Of a DNA stretch of 64,000 nt, positions 16,528-25,395 are shown one piece after another (the first letter of the stretch is position 1; each line of letters starts with the position of its first letter). The DNA is from an uncultured Clostridium sp. (GTDB taxonomy: Bacteria > Bacillota > Clostridia > Oscillospirales > Oscillospiraceae), in NCBI GenBank assembly GCA_904420465.1, contig CAJFVL010000001.1, positions 1 through 64,000 on the forward strand. The letters are read 5' to 3'. Both the position numbers and the translations under genes were made by a program. Under the pieces are notes generated by a model that did no database searches, was not told where the DNA came from, and saw only the letters and a program-made list of their open reading frames with translations.

Positions 16528-16884
16528 ATGAACACCAAGGTGATTTACGACATTTTTCTGACCTCCGCAAAGAACCATTGCACCGACCTGGCCGTCCAGG
16601 CCCTGCCCATGCTGCTCCACGACGCCCGCACCGGCGAGCGGAAGTACACCGACGAGCAGACCGACCTGGAGCAGCTGCACCGGGACTACGAGTCCATCGC
16701 CGCTCAGGACAACCAGCTGTGCCAGTTCATCGGCCGGCACTACAAGGCCCTGGTGGACGCCTACCAGCTGGGGGACCGGGCGGCCTTCGACGCCGTGGCC
16801 GCCCAGTGCGAGGCGGCGGACCGGGAGGCGGAGGAACATGCACAGTCCCAATCCGGCAAGGAGGTTGAAGCAGACGCCACATGA
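16528..16884 (+). CDS. Unrecognised cytoplasmic protein within the lysis cassette
   Basis: A 118-residue hydrophilic, acidic, probably all-helical protein without signal peptide or membrane segment. I do not recognise it. AAAGGAG fixes the ATG at 16528, and its TGA overlaps the ATG of the amidase (ATGA), so the two are translationally coupled. It could be an antiholin or chaperone for the endolysin, but nothing visible proves this. Confidence 0.7.
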   Translation: MNTKVIYDIFLTSAKNHCTDLAVQALPMLLHDARTGERKYTDEQTDLEQLHRDYESIAAQDNQLCQFIGRHYKALVDAYQLGDRAAFDAVAAQCEAADREAEEHAQSQSGKEVEADAT

Positions 16885-17663
16885 ATCTCCACAAACAGCT
16901 TTTTACCGAGAGCGACTGCTACCGGGCGGGCCGGACCATCGTGCCCAGGGGGGTAATGGTCCACTCCACCGGGGCAAACAATCCCAACCTGCGTCGCTAT
17001 GTGGCTCCCAACGACGGCCTGCTGGGGGAGCCCTCCCTGCGCCACTGGAACCAAAGCGGAATTTCCGCCTGCGTCCACGCCTTCATCGGCCGGCTGGTCG
17101 ACGGCACGGTGGCCTCCTACCAGGTGCTGCCCTGGACCTGCCGGGGCTGGCACGCCGGCGGAGCGGCCAACAACACCCACATTTCCTTTGAGATCTGCGA
17201 GGACAATCTGGAGGACGCCGGTTATTTTCAGGCGGCGTACCGGGAGGCGGTGGAGCTGACCGCCTATCTCTGCAGGGAATACGGCCTGGACCCCCTGGCC
17301 GACGGGGTGGTCATCTGCCACAGCGAGGGGCACCAGCGGGGCGTGGCCTCCAACCACGCCGACGTGATGCACTGGTTCCCCAAATTCGGCAGGACCATGG
17401 ATGACTTTCGGGCCGATGTGGCCCGGGAATGGAAGGGAGAGGACACCGTGACCCAAGAGCAGTTCAACACCATGATGGAGACCTATCTCCGTCAGCTGGC
17501 CGAACAGGGGCCCAACAGCTGGTCCCAGGCCGCCCGGACCTGGGCCGAGTCCCGGGGCATCATCAGCGGAGACGGGAGCGGAAATCTGGCTTACCAGAAA
17601 TTCTGCTCCCGGGAGGAGCTGGTCCAGGTTCTGTACACCCTGGACCGGACAAAAGCAGATTGA
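16881..17663 (+). CDS. N-acetylmuramoyl-L-alanine amidase (Amidase_2), endolysin-like
   Basis: A 260-residue zinc amidase that cleaves the lactoyl-peptide bond in peptidoglycan. MVHSTG (His28) and VICHSEGHQRG ... NHADVMHWFP carry the likely zinc ligands and active-site residues of the Amidase_2 fold. The C-terminal 70 residues (SWSQAARTWAESRGIISGDGSG ... SREELVQVLY) resemble an SLH-like wall-binding repeat often seen in clostridial phage endolysins. No signal peptide is present, so release needs the holin-like protein encoded upstream. Confidence 0.88.
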   Translation: MNLHKQLFTESDCYRAGRTIVPRGVMVHSTGANNPNLRRYVAPNDGLLGEPSLRHWNQSGISACVHAFIGRLVDGTVASYQVLPWTCRGWHAGGAANNTHISFEICEDNLEDAGYFQAAYREAVELTAYLCREYGLDPLADGVVICHSEGHQRGVASNHADVMHWFPKFGRTMDDFRADVAREWKGEDTVTQEQFNTMMETYLRQLAEQGPNSWSQAARTWAESRGIISGDGSGNLAYQKFCSREELVQVLYTLDRTKAD

Positions 17664-17665
17664 GC

Positions 17666-17700
17666 AGAGGCCTCCCCTTTTCCAAGGGGAGGCCTCTTGT
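17666..17700. terminator. Bidirectional terminator between amidase and RND pump
   Basis: A 14-bp perfect stem, AGAGGCCTCCCCTT with its complement (17684-17697), closes on 4 bases between convergent genes; T-rich tracts lie on the plus-strand side. Confidence 0.75.
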
Positions 17701-17708
17701 CTGTTTTC

Positions 17709-20700
17709 TCATGTGTTGGCCGGGGTCTGGTCCGCCCCCTCCTGGACGGGTGCCTTCTTTTTCCGGCTGAAGATGTGACTCAGGTTGTCAATGACCGAGT
17801 AATACACCGGGGTAAACAGCAGGGTGATGATGGTGGAGATGCCCATGCCGCTGATCATGGTGATACCCATATCGGACATCATCTCGTTGGAGTCCCCCGT
17901 TCCCAGGGCCATGGGCACCATGGCCAGAATGGTGGTCAGCACGGTGATGAGCACGGGCCGGACACGGAGGGGACAGGCGTGGAGAATGGCCTCCTCCCGG
18001 CTCTCCCCCCGCTCCCGGCGGGTGTTGATGTAGTCCACCAGAATGATGGAGGCGTTGACCACTGTGCCGGCCAGCATGATGATGGACACCAGCGAGATCA
18101 TGGACAGGTCCCGCCCCGTGATGGGCAGGGCCACCAGGGCCCCGGAGAAGGCTACCGGCAGAATCAGCATAACGATAACCGGCATGATGAAGGACTCAAA
18201 CTGGGCGGCCAGCACAAAGTAGACCAGGCCCAGGGCCACCAGCAGGGCCAGCAGCAGGTCGGTAAAGCTCTCCATCATCTGGGAGTAGCTGCCGGTAATC
18301 TCGGCGGTGTATCCGTCCGGCATCGAATACTGATTCAGCAGCTGCTGAATCTGAGCGGTGATTTCAGTGCTGCTCCCGCTCACCGTATCGCCGGTAATGG
18401 TAACCTGACGGGACTGGTTATAGCGGGTGATGCTCTGAGGCGCCTGCACAATGGACACATCGGCCACCGCGGACAGGGGCACCGTCCCCCCGTATGGGGT
18501 GGACAGAGCCATGGAGCGCAGCGCATCCCGGCTTTCAGCCGCCCGGCCGTCTCCCTGGACCACCACATCCAGCTCCTTGTTGTCGATGGTGACCGTGGTG
18601 GCCGTGGTGCCTGTGAGCTCAGAGCGCACCGCGGCGCCCACGGTGGCGGCGGTCAGGCCGTACTGGGCGGCGGCCTCCCGGTTCATGGTGATCTGCACCT
18701 GGTCCACCTGCTCAGACACAGAGGTGGTCACATTGACGGCGTCAGGCAGCTGCTCAATCTGTCCGGCCAGGTCCCCGGCAATCATAGACAGGGTATTGTA
18801 GTCCTCTCCGGTGATTTCCACGCTGATGTTGCTGCCCCCCATCATGGCCGTCATGTCAGAGGCGTTCACTGTGATTTCACAGCCTGCAATGTCCTGCAGC
18901 TGGCCCCGCAGGTCGTTGGCTACTTCCTCCGAACTGCGCTCCCGCTGACTTTTATCCACCAGATTCAGACTCATGGTGGTGGACTCCGCGCTGGCTATGT
19001 AGTACATGCTTTCCAGCTCGGGGACCTCCCGCTGCACAATAGCGGTCACCTGGTCGGCGATGGCCGCTGTCTCCTCAACCTCAGAGCCGATGGGGGTGCT
19101 GATGCTCACGGCCACAGTCCCCTGATCCATGGCGGGAATCAGCACCATGTCGGTGGACATGCAGGCCGCGCAGAAAACCACAACCATGGCCACTGAAATG
19201 GCCATTCCGGTTTTCAGATGGCGGACAAAATACCGCAGCACGGCCAGATAGGCGGCGCTCAGCTTCTCCTTCCACCGGGCCAGCCTCTGCCGCAGGGCGC
19301 TGGGCTTCCGCCGGGCGGCCTTCTCCGCCTGACGGCGCAGCTTTTCGTCATCCAGCAGCAGGTAGCACAGCAGAGGCACCAGGGTCAGGGCGATGGCCAG
19401 AGAGCCCAGCAGCAGGAAGGCGATGGTCAGGCAGAAGTCCTTGAACATCATTCCCGCCAGTCCGCCGGACAGGCCAAGGGGCAGGAATACCGCCACGGTG
19501 GTAAAGGTGGAGGCGGTTACCGAGGTCAAAACCTCCTTGGTTCCCTCCACGCAGGACTCCATCCGGCTGTGCCCCTCAGCGGCATAGCGGTAGATGTTCT
19601 CCAGCACCACCACCGAGTTGTCCACAATCATGCCCACGCCCATGGCGATGCCGCCCAGGCTCATCATGTTCAGGGTCAGATCAAACACATTCATCAGGGC
19701 GAATACAGCCAGGATACACACCGGCATGGAGATGGAGATCGTCATGGTGGCCCCAAACCGGAACAGGAACAGGAACACCACCGCCGCTGCCAGCACCACG
19801 CCCAGAATGATGTTTTGCACGGCATTGTCCACCGACAGGTTGATATACTCGGAGGCCAGGTAGGCCACCATATAGTCAATATTGGAGTTCTCCGCCTTCA
19901 GCTCCTCCAGCCGGGCCTCCACAGCGTTGGAGGCGGACACCTCGTTGGCCCCGGACTGCCGGGATACCTGGAGGATAACGCAGGGGGTGTCCCCCACCTT
20001 GGCCACCGCGTCCGGATCACTGGTCTCCAGATACACATCGGCCACCTCATTGAGCCGGACAGTGCCCCCGGCGGGCAGGGGCAGCAGCATGTTGGCCACC
20101 TCGTCCACCGTCTGGAACTTGGCATCGGTGGTGACGGTCAGGGTCTTGGTGCCGTTCTGCATGTCGCCGCCTGGGTACAGCAGGTTTTCGGCAGCCAAAA
20201 TCTGAGAAATATAGGAGTTGGACAGGCCGAAGCCCGAGGCCCGGGTCGGGTCCACGGCCACGGTGACCTGCTGCTCCACGCCGCCGCTGATGGTCACCTG
20301 GGCCACGCCGTTGATGCGCTCCAGGGCGGGGGCCACCGTGTCCTCCGCCAGGGCCTGGAGGGAGGCCAGGTCATCTCCCATCAGGGCCACAATGGCGGTG
20401 GGCATCAGGTCGCTGATGTTGATGTTGACGATGACAGGGTCAATGGCCCCGTCCGGCAGGCTCACCTGGTCAAACTGCTCCCGCAGCTTGGTGGCCGCGA
20501 TGTCCAGATCAGTGCCCTCCACATAGGTCACCTGGATCTGGCTGACGCCGTCGGAGGAGGTGGAGGATACCTCGTCCACACCGGACACCGACATGATGGC
20601 CGACTCCAGGGGACGGGTAACCAGCTCCTCCATATCGCTGGGGCTGGCCCCGCTGTAGTAGCAAAGCACCACGGCGGCGGGATACTCCATGTTGGGCAGC

Positions 20701-20807
20701 AGGGACATCTGCAGCTGGGAGCTGAACACCGCCCCAAACACCGAGATCAGAATGACCGCCATCAGAGTGGTAACCCTGTGCCTGATACAGAATTTTGCAA
20801 TATTCAT
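17709..20807 (-). CDS. RND-family efflux transporter (AcrB/HAE-1-like)
   Basis: A 1032-residue resistance-nodulation-division exporter: first helix near residue 10-30, a large extracytoplasmic loop, helices with the GMIVDNSVVVLENIYR motif carrying the proton-relay Asp, a second loop and a second helix bundle with an equivalent AGTVVNASIILVDYIN segment. In this family drugs, lipids or other amphiphiles are exported by proton antiport. It is the last gene of the TetR-TolC-adaptor-RND operon, and its ribosome binding site overlaps the end of the adaptor gene. Confidence 0.93.
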   Translation of the reverse strand: MNIAKFCIRHRVTTLMAVILISVFGAVFSSQLQMSLLPNMEYPAAVVLCYYSGASPSDMEELVTRPLESAIMSVSGVDEVSSTSSDGVSQIQVTYVEGTDLDIAATKLREQFDQVSLPDGAIDPVIVNINISDLMPTAIVALMGDDLASLQALAEDTVAPALERINGVAQVTISGGVEQQVTVAVDPTRASGFGLSNSYISQILAAENLLYPGGDMQNGTKTLTVTTDAKFQTVDEVANMLLPLPAGGTVRLNEVADVYLETSDPDAVAKVGDTPCVILQVSRQSGANEVSASNAVEARLEELKAENSNIDYMVAYLASEYINLSVDNAVQNIILGVVLAAAVVFLFLFRFGATMTISISMPVCILAVFALMNVFDLTLNMMSLGGIAMGVGMIVDNSVVVLENIYRYAAEGHSRMESCVEGTKEVLTSVTASTFTTVAVFLPLGLSGGLAGMMFKDFCLTIAFLLLGSLAIALTLVPLLCYLLLDDEKLRRQAEKAARRKPSALRQRLARWKEKLSAAYLAVLRYFVRHLKTGMAISVAMVVVFCAACMSTDMVLIPAMDQGTVAVSISTPIGSEVEETAAIADQVTAIVQREVPELESMYYIASAESTTMSLNLVDKSQRERSSEEVANDLRGQLQDIAGCEITVNASDMTAMMGGSNISVEITGEDYNTLSMIAGDLAGQIEQLPDAVNVTTSVSEQVDQVQITMNREAAAQYGLTAATVGAAVRSELTGTTATTVTIDNKELDVVVQGDGRAAESRDALRSMALSTPYGGTVPLSAVADVSIVQAPQSITRYNQSRQVTITGDTVSGSSTEITAQIQQLLNQYSMPDGYTAEITGSYSQMMESFTDLLLALLVALGLVYFVLAAQFESFIMPVIVMLILPVAFSGALVALPITGRDLSMISLVSIIMLAGTVVNASIILVDYINTRRERGESREEAILHACPLRVRPVLITVLTTILAMVPMALGTGDSNEMMSDMGITMISGMGISTIITLLFTPVYYSVIDNLSHIFSRKKKAPVQEGADQTPANT

Positions 20808-20813
20808 GGGGCG

Positions 20814-22001
20814 TTATTCCTCCCCGGAGACCACCCGAACCTGGTCCCCATCCGCCAGATAGGCCTGGCCCACCGTGACCAGCTGCTGCCCGGCCGTCAG
20901 GCCGGAGGTGATCTCGGTGACGCCGTTTCCGGTCAGCCCGGTCGTCACCTCCACAGAGCGGGCGGTACCGCCATTCTCCACCACAAAGACGTGCTGGGTG
21001 TCGCCGCTGGTCAGCAGGGCCTCGGTGGGCACCACAATGGTATCCACCGACGTCTCGGTATGGAAGGTGACGTCGGCAAACATGCCTGAGAGCAGTCCGG
21101 TCACATCCTCCGGGACGGACAGGGTCACCTGGTACAGCTTGGTCTGTGCATTGGCCGCCTGCTCCACCGCGCGGATGGTGCCGGTGAAGGTCAGGTCCAG
21201 GGCGCTGACTGCCACATCCGCGGTGTCGCCGATGTTCAGCTTGGGGACCAGGGCCTCGGAGACCGACACCACCACCTTCATCTGGTCGGCTCCGTCGATC
21301 ACAGCCACCGGCATGGAAGCGGAGACATATCCGTTTTCCACGGCGGACAGGGAGACCAGAGTGCCCGAGATGGGGGCGATCACATTGCCCTGGCCGTCCA
21401 CATTCTCCAGCACGGCGCTGAGCTGCTCCATATTGGAGAGGTAGCTCTGCATCCCCGCCTCCAGCTGGGACAGGGTGGACTCCCGGGTAGCCCGGGCCGT
21501 CATCAGCGTCAATTCAGCCGAGTCAATCTCCGCCTGGGAGGCGGCGCCGATCTCAAACAGGGCCTGCAGATCGCTGAGGTTCTTCTCATACAGGGCGATC
21601 TGACGGTCAAAGATAGCCGCCTGATCCTGATAGCTCTGAACAGCCGAGTTGTAGCTGATGCTGGCCGCCTCATAGGAGGACAGGGTGCTGGCCAGGTCCA
21701 GGGTGCACAGAACCTGCCCGGCCCTCACCTGATCCCCCGCGTCCACATAGACGGCAGTGCATTTGGCTGTGGTGGCCACGAACACGCTGGCCTCGTCGTC
21801 GGCTGCCACCGAGCCGGAGACCGTATTCTCCGCCGAAATGGTCTCCGAGGTGACGGTTTGCACCTGCACCGCCACACCGGCGGGCTGTGCGTTTGACTGG
21901 TCCTGGCTGCCGGCCGGGTCCTCCTGCCGGCTTCCGCATCCCGCCAGCGTCAGCAGGGCAGCCGCCAGCGCAAGGGACAAAATCTTTTTGTGATACTGCA
22001 T
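20814..22001 (-). CDS. RND efflux periplasmic adaptor-type lipoprotein
   Basis: A 395-residue membrane-fusion protein. LTLAGC is a lipobox (Cys22). TVSGSVAADDEASVFV and KCTAVYVDAGDQVRAGQVLCTLD form the two halves of the lipoyl/barrel-sandwich domain around a coiled-coil hairpin (about 115-195), followed by beta-barrel and membrane-proximal domains. AGGAGG precedes the ATG. It would link the RND pump to the TolC-like protein on the outer face of the membrane. Confidence 0.92.
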   Translation of the reverse strand: MQYHKKILSLALAAALLTLAGCGSRQEDPAGSQDQSNAQPAGVAVQVQTVTSETISAENTVSGSVAADDEASVFVATTAKCTAVYVDAGDQVRAGQVLCTLDLASTLSSYEAASISYNSAVQSYQDQAAIFDRQIALYEKNLSDLQALFEIGAASQAEIDSAELTLMTARATRESTLSQLEAGMQSYLSNMEQLSAVLENVDGQGNVIAPISGTLVSLSAVENGYVSASMPVAVIDGADQMKVVVSVSEALVPKLNIGDTADVAVSALDLTFTGTIRAVEQAANAQTKLYQVTLSVPEDVTGLLSGMFADVTFHTETSVDTIVVPTEALLTSGDTQHVFVVENGGTARSVEVTTGLTGNGVTEITSGLTAGQQLVTVGQAYLADGDQVRVVSGEE

Positions 22002-22020
22002 GGATGGTTCCTCCTGATCC

Positions 22021-23304
22021 TCAGCTCGCGCTTACATTCAAAATGCCATATTCCACCGCCCAGCGGTAGGTGTTGTAGGAAGAAAACAGGTTAATGGCGG
22101 CAGTATCCACCGCTTCCTGGGCCGCCGCCACGTCATCCTGCGCGGTCAGCAGGGCATTTTGGGAGATGGAGCCCTGCTCATACTTCATCTGGTCCACCGC
22201 GTAATTGCTCTCCTCCACGGCCAGCGCGGTCCTGGCTGCGTCCAGCACCTGTTTATAGTCCTTTACCTGGTTGTACAGGGTGCGGAAATTGGTCTCAAAG
22301 TTCTGCACGGTGGCGTTATATGTATACTGGGCGGCCTGCCACTGGTGAAGCGCCATCTGATACTCATAGCTGTTCTGGTTGCGGGGCGCATCGTTGAAGG
22401 TCTCCTTTGCGTCATCCAGTGTCAGCTTGGCGTCATACAGGCTGTAGCTGGCCTCCTTGGCGGCAGCCAGATCCTCCTCCAGGTTCATGGCCTCCAGCTG
22501 CTCATCCGTCACCTGAGGAAGAGCGGTCAGCGTCAGCTCGCTGGCCAGATCGGCGCCGATCATCTGCTTGAGCTGGATCTCAAAGTTCTCCCTGCTTGTG
22601 TTCAGCGACTGCTGGCTGCTGATCAGCGCGGTACGGCCCGCCCTGGCCTGCTCCAGCGCGAGGGCGGACACCTGCCCCAGCTGATAGCGCAGCTCCACCT
22701 CCTGGATGCTGCGGTCCGTGGAGGCCAGGGTGCGGTCCAGCGCCCGCTCGTTGATTCCCACGCTGGCCAGGACAATGTACAGGGCCTCTCCCGTCACCAC
22801 CAGCTGATTCTGGGTATTCTCCAGCTGCCAGACCAGGTCGGCGTTGTCCTGCTGCAGGTCGCCGTCCTTGATGGCGTCAAAGGAGTCCCGCAGGGCGTCG
22901 TACTGGGCGTCCAGGGAGGAGGCCATGATACTCCCCATCCCGCCCATCATGGGATTGGTAATCATTCCCCACTGGATGCCGGCAATCTGGTTCAGGGCCT
23001 CCCGGTAATCCTCCGCCATGTCCTCATAGTCGATGGACTCAATGGACAGAATATTCTCCTCCAGCGCCAGCAGACTCAGGTTGTTCTCCCGCATCCGGCG
23101 CTCCAGATTCTCAAAGCTCACCGTCCCCGCCGGGTCTGGTATGTACTCCTCCTCAGGGGTCTGCTCCGTTCCGCCATCCCCCTGGCTCTGCGTCTCCTCC
23201 TCATCCGTCTGTCCCTGCAGCTCGGCTGCGAAAACCGTGGCCGCGCACAGCGTCAGGGCCAGGGCTGCGGCCAGCAGCCGCCTCCCGATTTTCTTGTTCA
23301 GCAT
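22021..23304 (-). CDS. TolC-like coiled-coil efflux protein with signal peptide
   Basis: A 427-residue secreted protein. A signal peptide (1-26) is followed by an acidic, Gln/Glu-rich linker and then long helical segments with the repeated TolC-type pattern (VELRYQLGQVSALALEQARAGR and, in the second half, MKYEQGSISQNALLTAQDDV). The family forms outer-membrane channels in Gram-negative bacteria; here no obvious beta-barrel strands are visible, and the organism probably has no outer membrane. Its start codon overlaps the TetR stop (ATGCTGA) with AAAGGAGG inside the TetR gene, so it is translationally coupled to the regulator. Confidence 0.82.
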   Translation of the reverse strand: MLNKKIGRRLLAAALALTLCAATVFAAELQGQTDEEETQSQGDGGTEQTPEEEYIPDPAGTVSFENLERRMRENNLSLLALEENILSIESIDYEDMAEDYREALNQIAGIQWGMITNPMMGGMGSIMASSLDAQYDALRDSFDAIKDGDLQQDNADLVWQLENTQNQLVVTGEALYIVLASVGINERALDRTLASTDRSIQEVELRYQLGQVSALALEQARAGRTALISSQQSLNTSRENFEIQLKQMIGADLASELTLTALPQVTDEQLEAMNLEEDLAAAKEASYSLYDAKLTLDDAKETFNDAPRNQNSYEYQMALHQWQAAQYTYNATVQNFETNFRTLYNQVKDYKQVLDAARTALAVEESNYAVDQMKYEQGSISQNALLTAQDDVAAAQEAVDTAAINLFSSYNTYRWAVEYGILNVSAS

Positions 23305-23924
23305 GGAATTCCTCCTTTTTCTTCCATTGTGCTCCCGTATTTAATGATCTGGATTCGGCCCTGAAGCAGGCGCCGCTGCTCCTCCCGCTCCTCCGGCCGG
23401 TCCAGCGTCTCCATAATGGCAACTGCCAGCGCCGTCACCACCAGGAAAAAGACATTGTTCACATACTCCTCTCCCTGCTCCCTCAGCTGCGCGGACTGAA
23501 TCCTGCTCCGCGCCACTTCGTTCAAAAAGCACCGTCTGTCGTCCATCAGCCACTGCAGATCCATGCTTTTATTCAGCTTCATCACCTGAATACAGCGCCG
23601 AAGAGTTGGGTCCGTGCTGCCGCTGCGGTTGATAAACCGGTCAAACGCCGCCACCGGAAGTGAAAACAGATCGCCGCCGATCTGCTCCAAAATCTCCTGC
23701 AGCACTCCCTGAAAATACTTCCTCATATCCCCCAGCAGATATCGGAACAGCTCCTCCTTGTCCGCAAAATACTGGTAAAAACTTCCTCGTGGTATACGAG
23801 CCTCCTGAATAATCCTGTTGATCGAGGCGCTGGCAAAATTCACACTTGTAAATTCTTCCCAGGCGGCCTCGGTCAGCCTCTGGCGCTTCTCCTCCGGCAG
23901 CCGGAAAAATGTGCTGGTCGGCAT
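23298..23924 (-). CDS. TetR-family regulator of the RND efflux operon
   Basis: A 208-residue regulator with an N-terminal TetR helix-turn-helix (RQRLTEAAWEEF ... SINRIIQEARIPRGSFYQYFADKEELF, residues 14-62) and a helical ligand-binding part. It is the first gene of the efflux operon and overlaps the TolC-like gene by 7 bases. The ATG at 23924, 5 bases after GGGGGAG, is chosen over an upstream TTG. A palindromic operator between its promoter and start codon implies autorepression. Confidence 0.9.
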   Translation of the reverse strand: MPTSTFFRLPEEKRQRLTEAAWEEFTSVNFASASINRIIQEARIPRGSFYQYFADKEELFRYLLGDMRKYFQGVLQEILEQIGGDLFSLPVAAFDRFINRSGSTDPTLRRCIQVMKLNKSMDLQWLMDDRRCFLNEVARSRIQSAQLREQGEEYVNNVFFLVVTALAVAIMETLDRPEEREEQRRLLQGRIQIIKYGSTMEEKGGIPC

Positions 23925-23949
23925 GGTACTCTCCCCCAATTATGACACC

Positions 23950-24003
23950 TTGTCATCATGACAACCTGTCGCAAATTATACACGGGCATTCCAACCCTGT
24001 CAA
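23950..24003 (-). promoter_or_regulatory. Promoter and palindromic operator of the TetR/RND operon
   Basis: On the minus strand TTGACA (23998-24003), 17 bases, TATAAT (23975-23980), a consensus promoter. Just downstream is a perfect 15-bp palindrome, TTGTCATCATGACAA (23950-23964), flanked by GACA/TGTC arms, placed where a TetR dimer would block initiation. Confidence 0.85.
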
Positions 24004-24212
24004 CCACTTTTTCAGTTCCTTTACAGTTTCAAAACCCGCCCCCATGCTTTGCCGGGATGCTGTCTCCGGGGAGGAGAAGCATCCTCTGCCCCGCCCTTTT
24101 CCGCGCGGGTGCGCCTTTTCGGCTTTCCTATTTTTTTGTGTTCTTTTCCTCTTTCACGGGCGGTTCCCGGCCAGTCCGCACACAAAAAGTTGAGTTTAAA
24201 TTGATTTTTCCG

Positions 24213-24241
24213 TTGCACAATATCCCAGGAGAGATTATAAT
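24213..24241 (+). promoter_or_regulatory. Promoter of the AraC-family regulator
   Basis: TTGCAC (24213-24218), 17 bases, TATAAT (24236-24241), about 60 bases before the start codon. The rest of the 377-base divergent gap (24004-24212) holds no gene I can support. Confidence 0.65.
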
Positions 24242-24301
24242 AGAATCAAAGGGGGACCTCCCCGTGTTTTCCCAAACATTACGGAGAGGAGGAACTGCTG
24301 T

Positions 24302-25135
24302 ATGAGCACGCATCACTACATCATTCCCGATGTGGATACCGCTGCGCCTGCTCTCCCGCAGTCCAAATTGCTTTACATCACCACGTCCCGGCACAGCAGC
24401 GATTGGAGCCATACTCTTCATACCAACATCTGCTCCGAGCTTTTTTTCATCACCGGCGGCTGCGGCTGCTTTCAGGTCCAGGAAAGCAGCTTTCCCGTCT
24501 CTGCCCACGATCTTGTGGTGATCAACCCCGGTGTTCCCCATGCAGAGAGCAGCCAGTCTGCCAGCCCCATGGAGTACACAGTTCTGGGTGTGGAGGGTCT
24601 GGACATTTTTTCCGACACGGGCAGCTATGTGCTGCTCCATCTCCGCCCTGACTGGGAAGAGCTGATGAGCTGCCTGCAGCTCATCCTTCGGGCGGCCAAG
24701 GCCGCCCGGCCCAACCTTGGCGCCGTGTGCCAGCGCCTGCTGGAGATCATCCTGCTTCGCCTGCTGCAGGTGGAAGCCTTCTCCCTCTCCCCCGAACAAT
24801 CCAGCCGCAGAAGCATCTCGGAATGTGAAGTGGTCCGCCGGTATATTGACCACCATTTCAAAGAAAATCTTACCTTGGACCAGCTGGCCGCTGTCGCCCA
24901 CATCAACAAATTTTACCTGGTCCACACATTCCGAAAGGAATTCAACACCACGCCTATCAGTTATCTTATCGTTCGCCGGATTCAGGAGAGCCGTTTTCTG
25001 CTTGCTGAAACCGATCACCCCCTCTCGCAGATCGCCCAGCTCCTCGGGTTTTCCTCCCTCAGCTACTTCTCCCAGAGCTTTCGCCGGCTGGAGGGGATCA
25101 GCCCGAAAGAGTACCGAAAGCGCCACCGGCGCTGA
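24302..25135 (+). CDS. AraC-family transcriptional regulator
   Basis: A 277-residue regulator. Residues 20-110 form a cupin-type sensor domain (ELFFITGGCGCFQV, HDLVVINPGVPHAE), and the last about 100 residues two AraC helix-turn-helix units (YIDHHFKENLTLDQLAAVAHIN ... ISQIAQLLGFSSLSYFSQSFRR). Such proteins usually sense a sugar or small metabolite. GGAGG lies before the ATG. The galE and nucleotidyltransferase genes lie downstream on the same strand after a 260-base gap; control of sugar-nucleotide genes is possible but not shown. Confidence 0.9.
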   Translation: MSTHHYIIPDVDTAAPALPQSKLLYITTSRHSSDWSHTLHTNICSELFFITGGCGCFQVQESSFPVSAHDLVVINPGVPHAESSQSASPMEYTVLGVEGLDIFSDTGSYVLLHLRPDWEELMSCLQLILRAAKAARPNLGAVCQRLLEIILLRLLQVEAFSLSPEQSSRRSISECEVVRRYIDHHFKENLTLDQLAAVAHINKFYLVHTFRKEFNTTPISYLIVRRIQESRFLLAETDHPLSQIAQLLGFSSLSYFSQSFRRLEGISPKEYRKRHRR

Positions 25136-25395
25136 AGCCTTCCCCCGACGCTCCCTGTGGAAGCGGGAGACCTGCGGCGGGAAGCGGCCGCCCCGCTCCG
25201 GTTCAAGGCACGCTCTTTGTTCCGGAGCATTTTCACGCCCTTCCGCATGCTCTCCGGCCGGCAGGCCAAGCCGGACTGAGCGATCAAAGGCACATATTTT
25301 ATTCCTTCCTCCGGTCAAAATAGGGCTGCAAGGCCGATCTATTTTCTCCGTCAAGTTTATCTCTATTGTTTTCTCACGGGAAAGGAGTCCATTTT

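Noticed and set aside
23950-23971. Co-regulation of the RND operon by the BusR-like protein because of the shared 8-mer GGTTGTCA
   Set aside because: The second arm is not at the 15-base gap found in the two BusR-like operators; the site is a compact 15-bp palindrome that fits the adjacent TetR protein.
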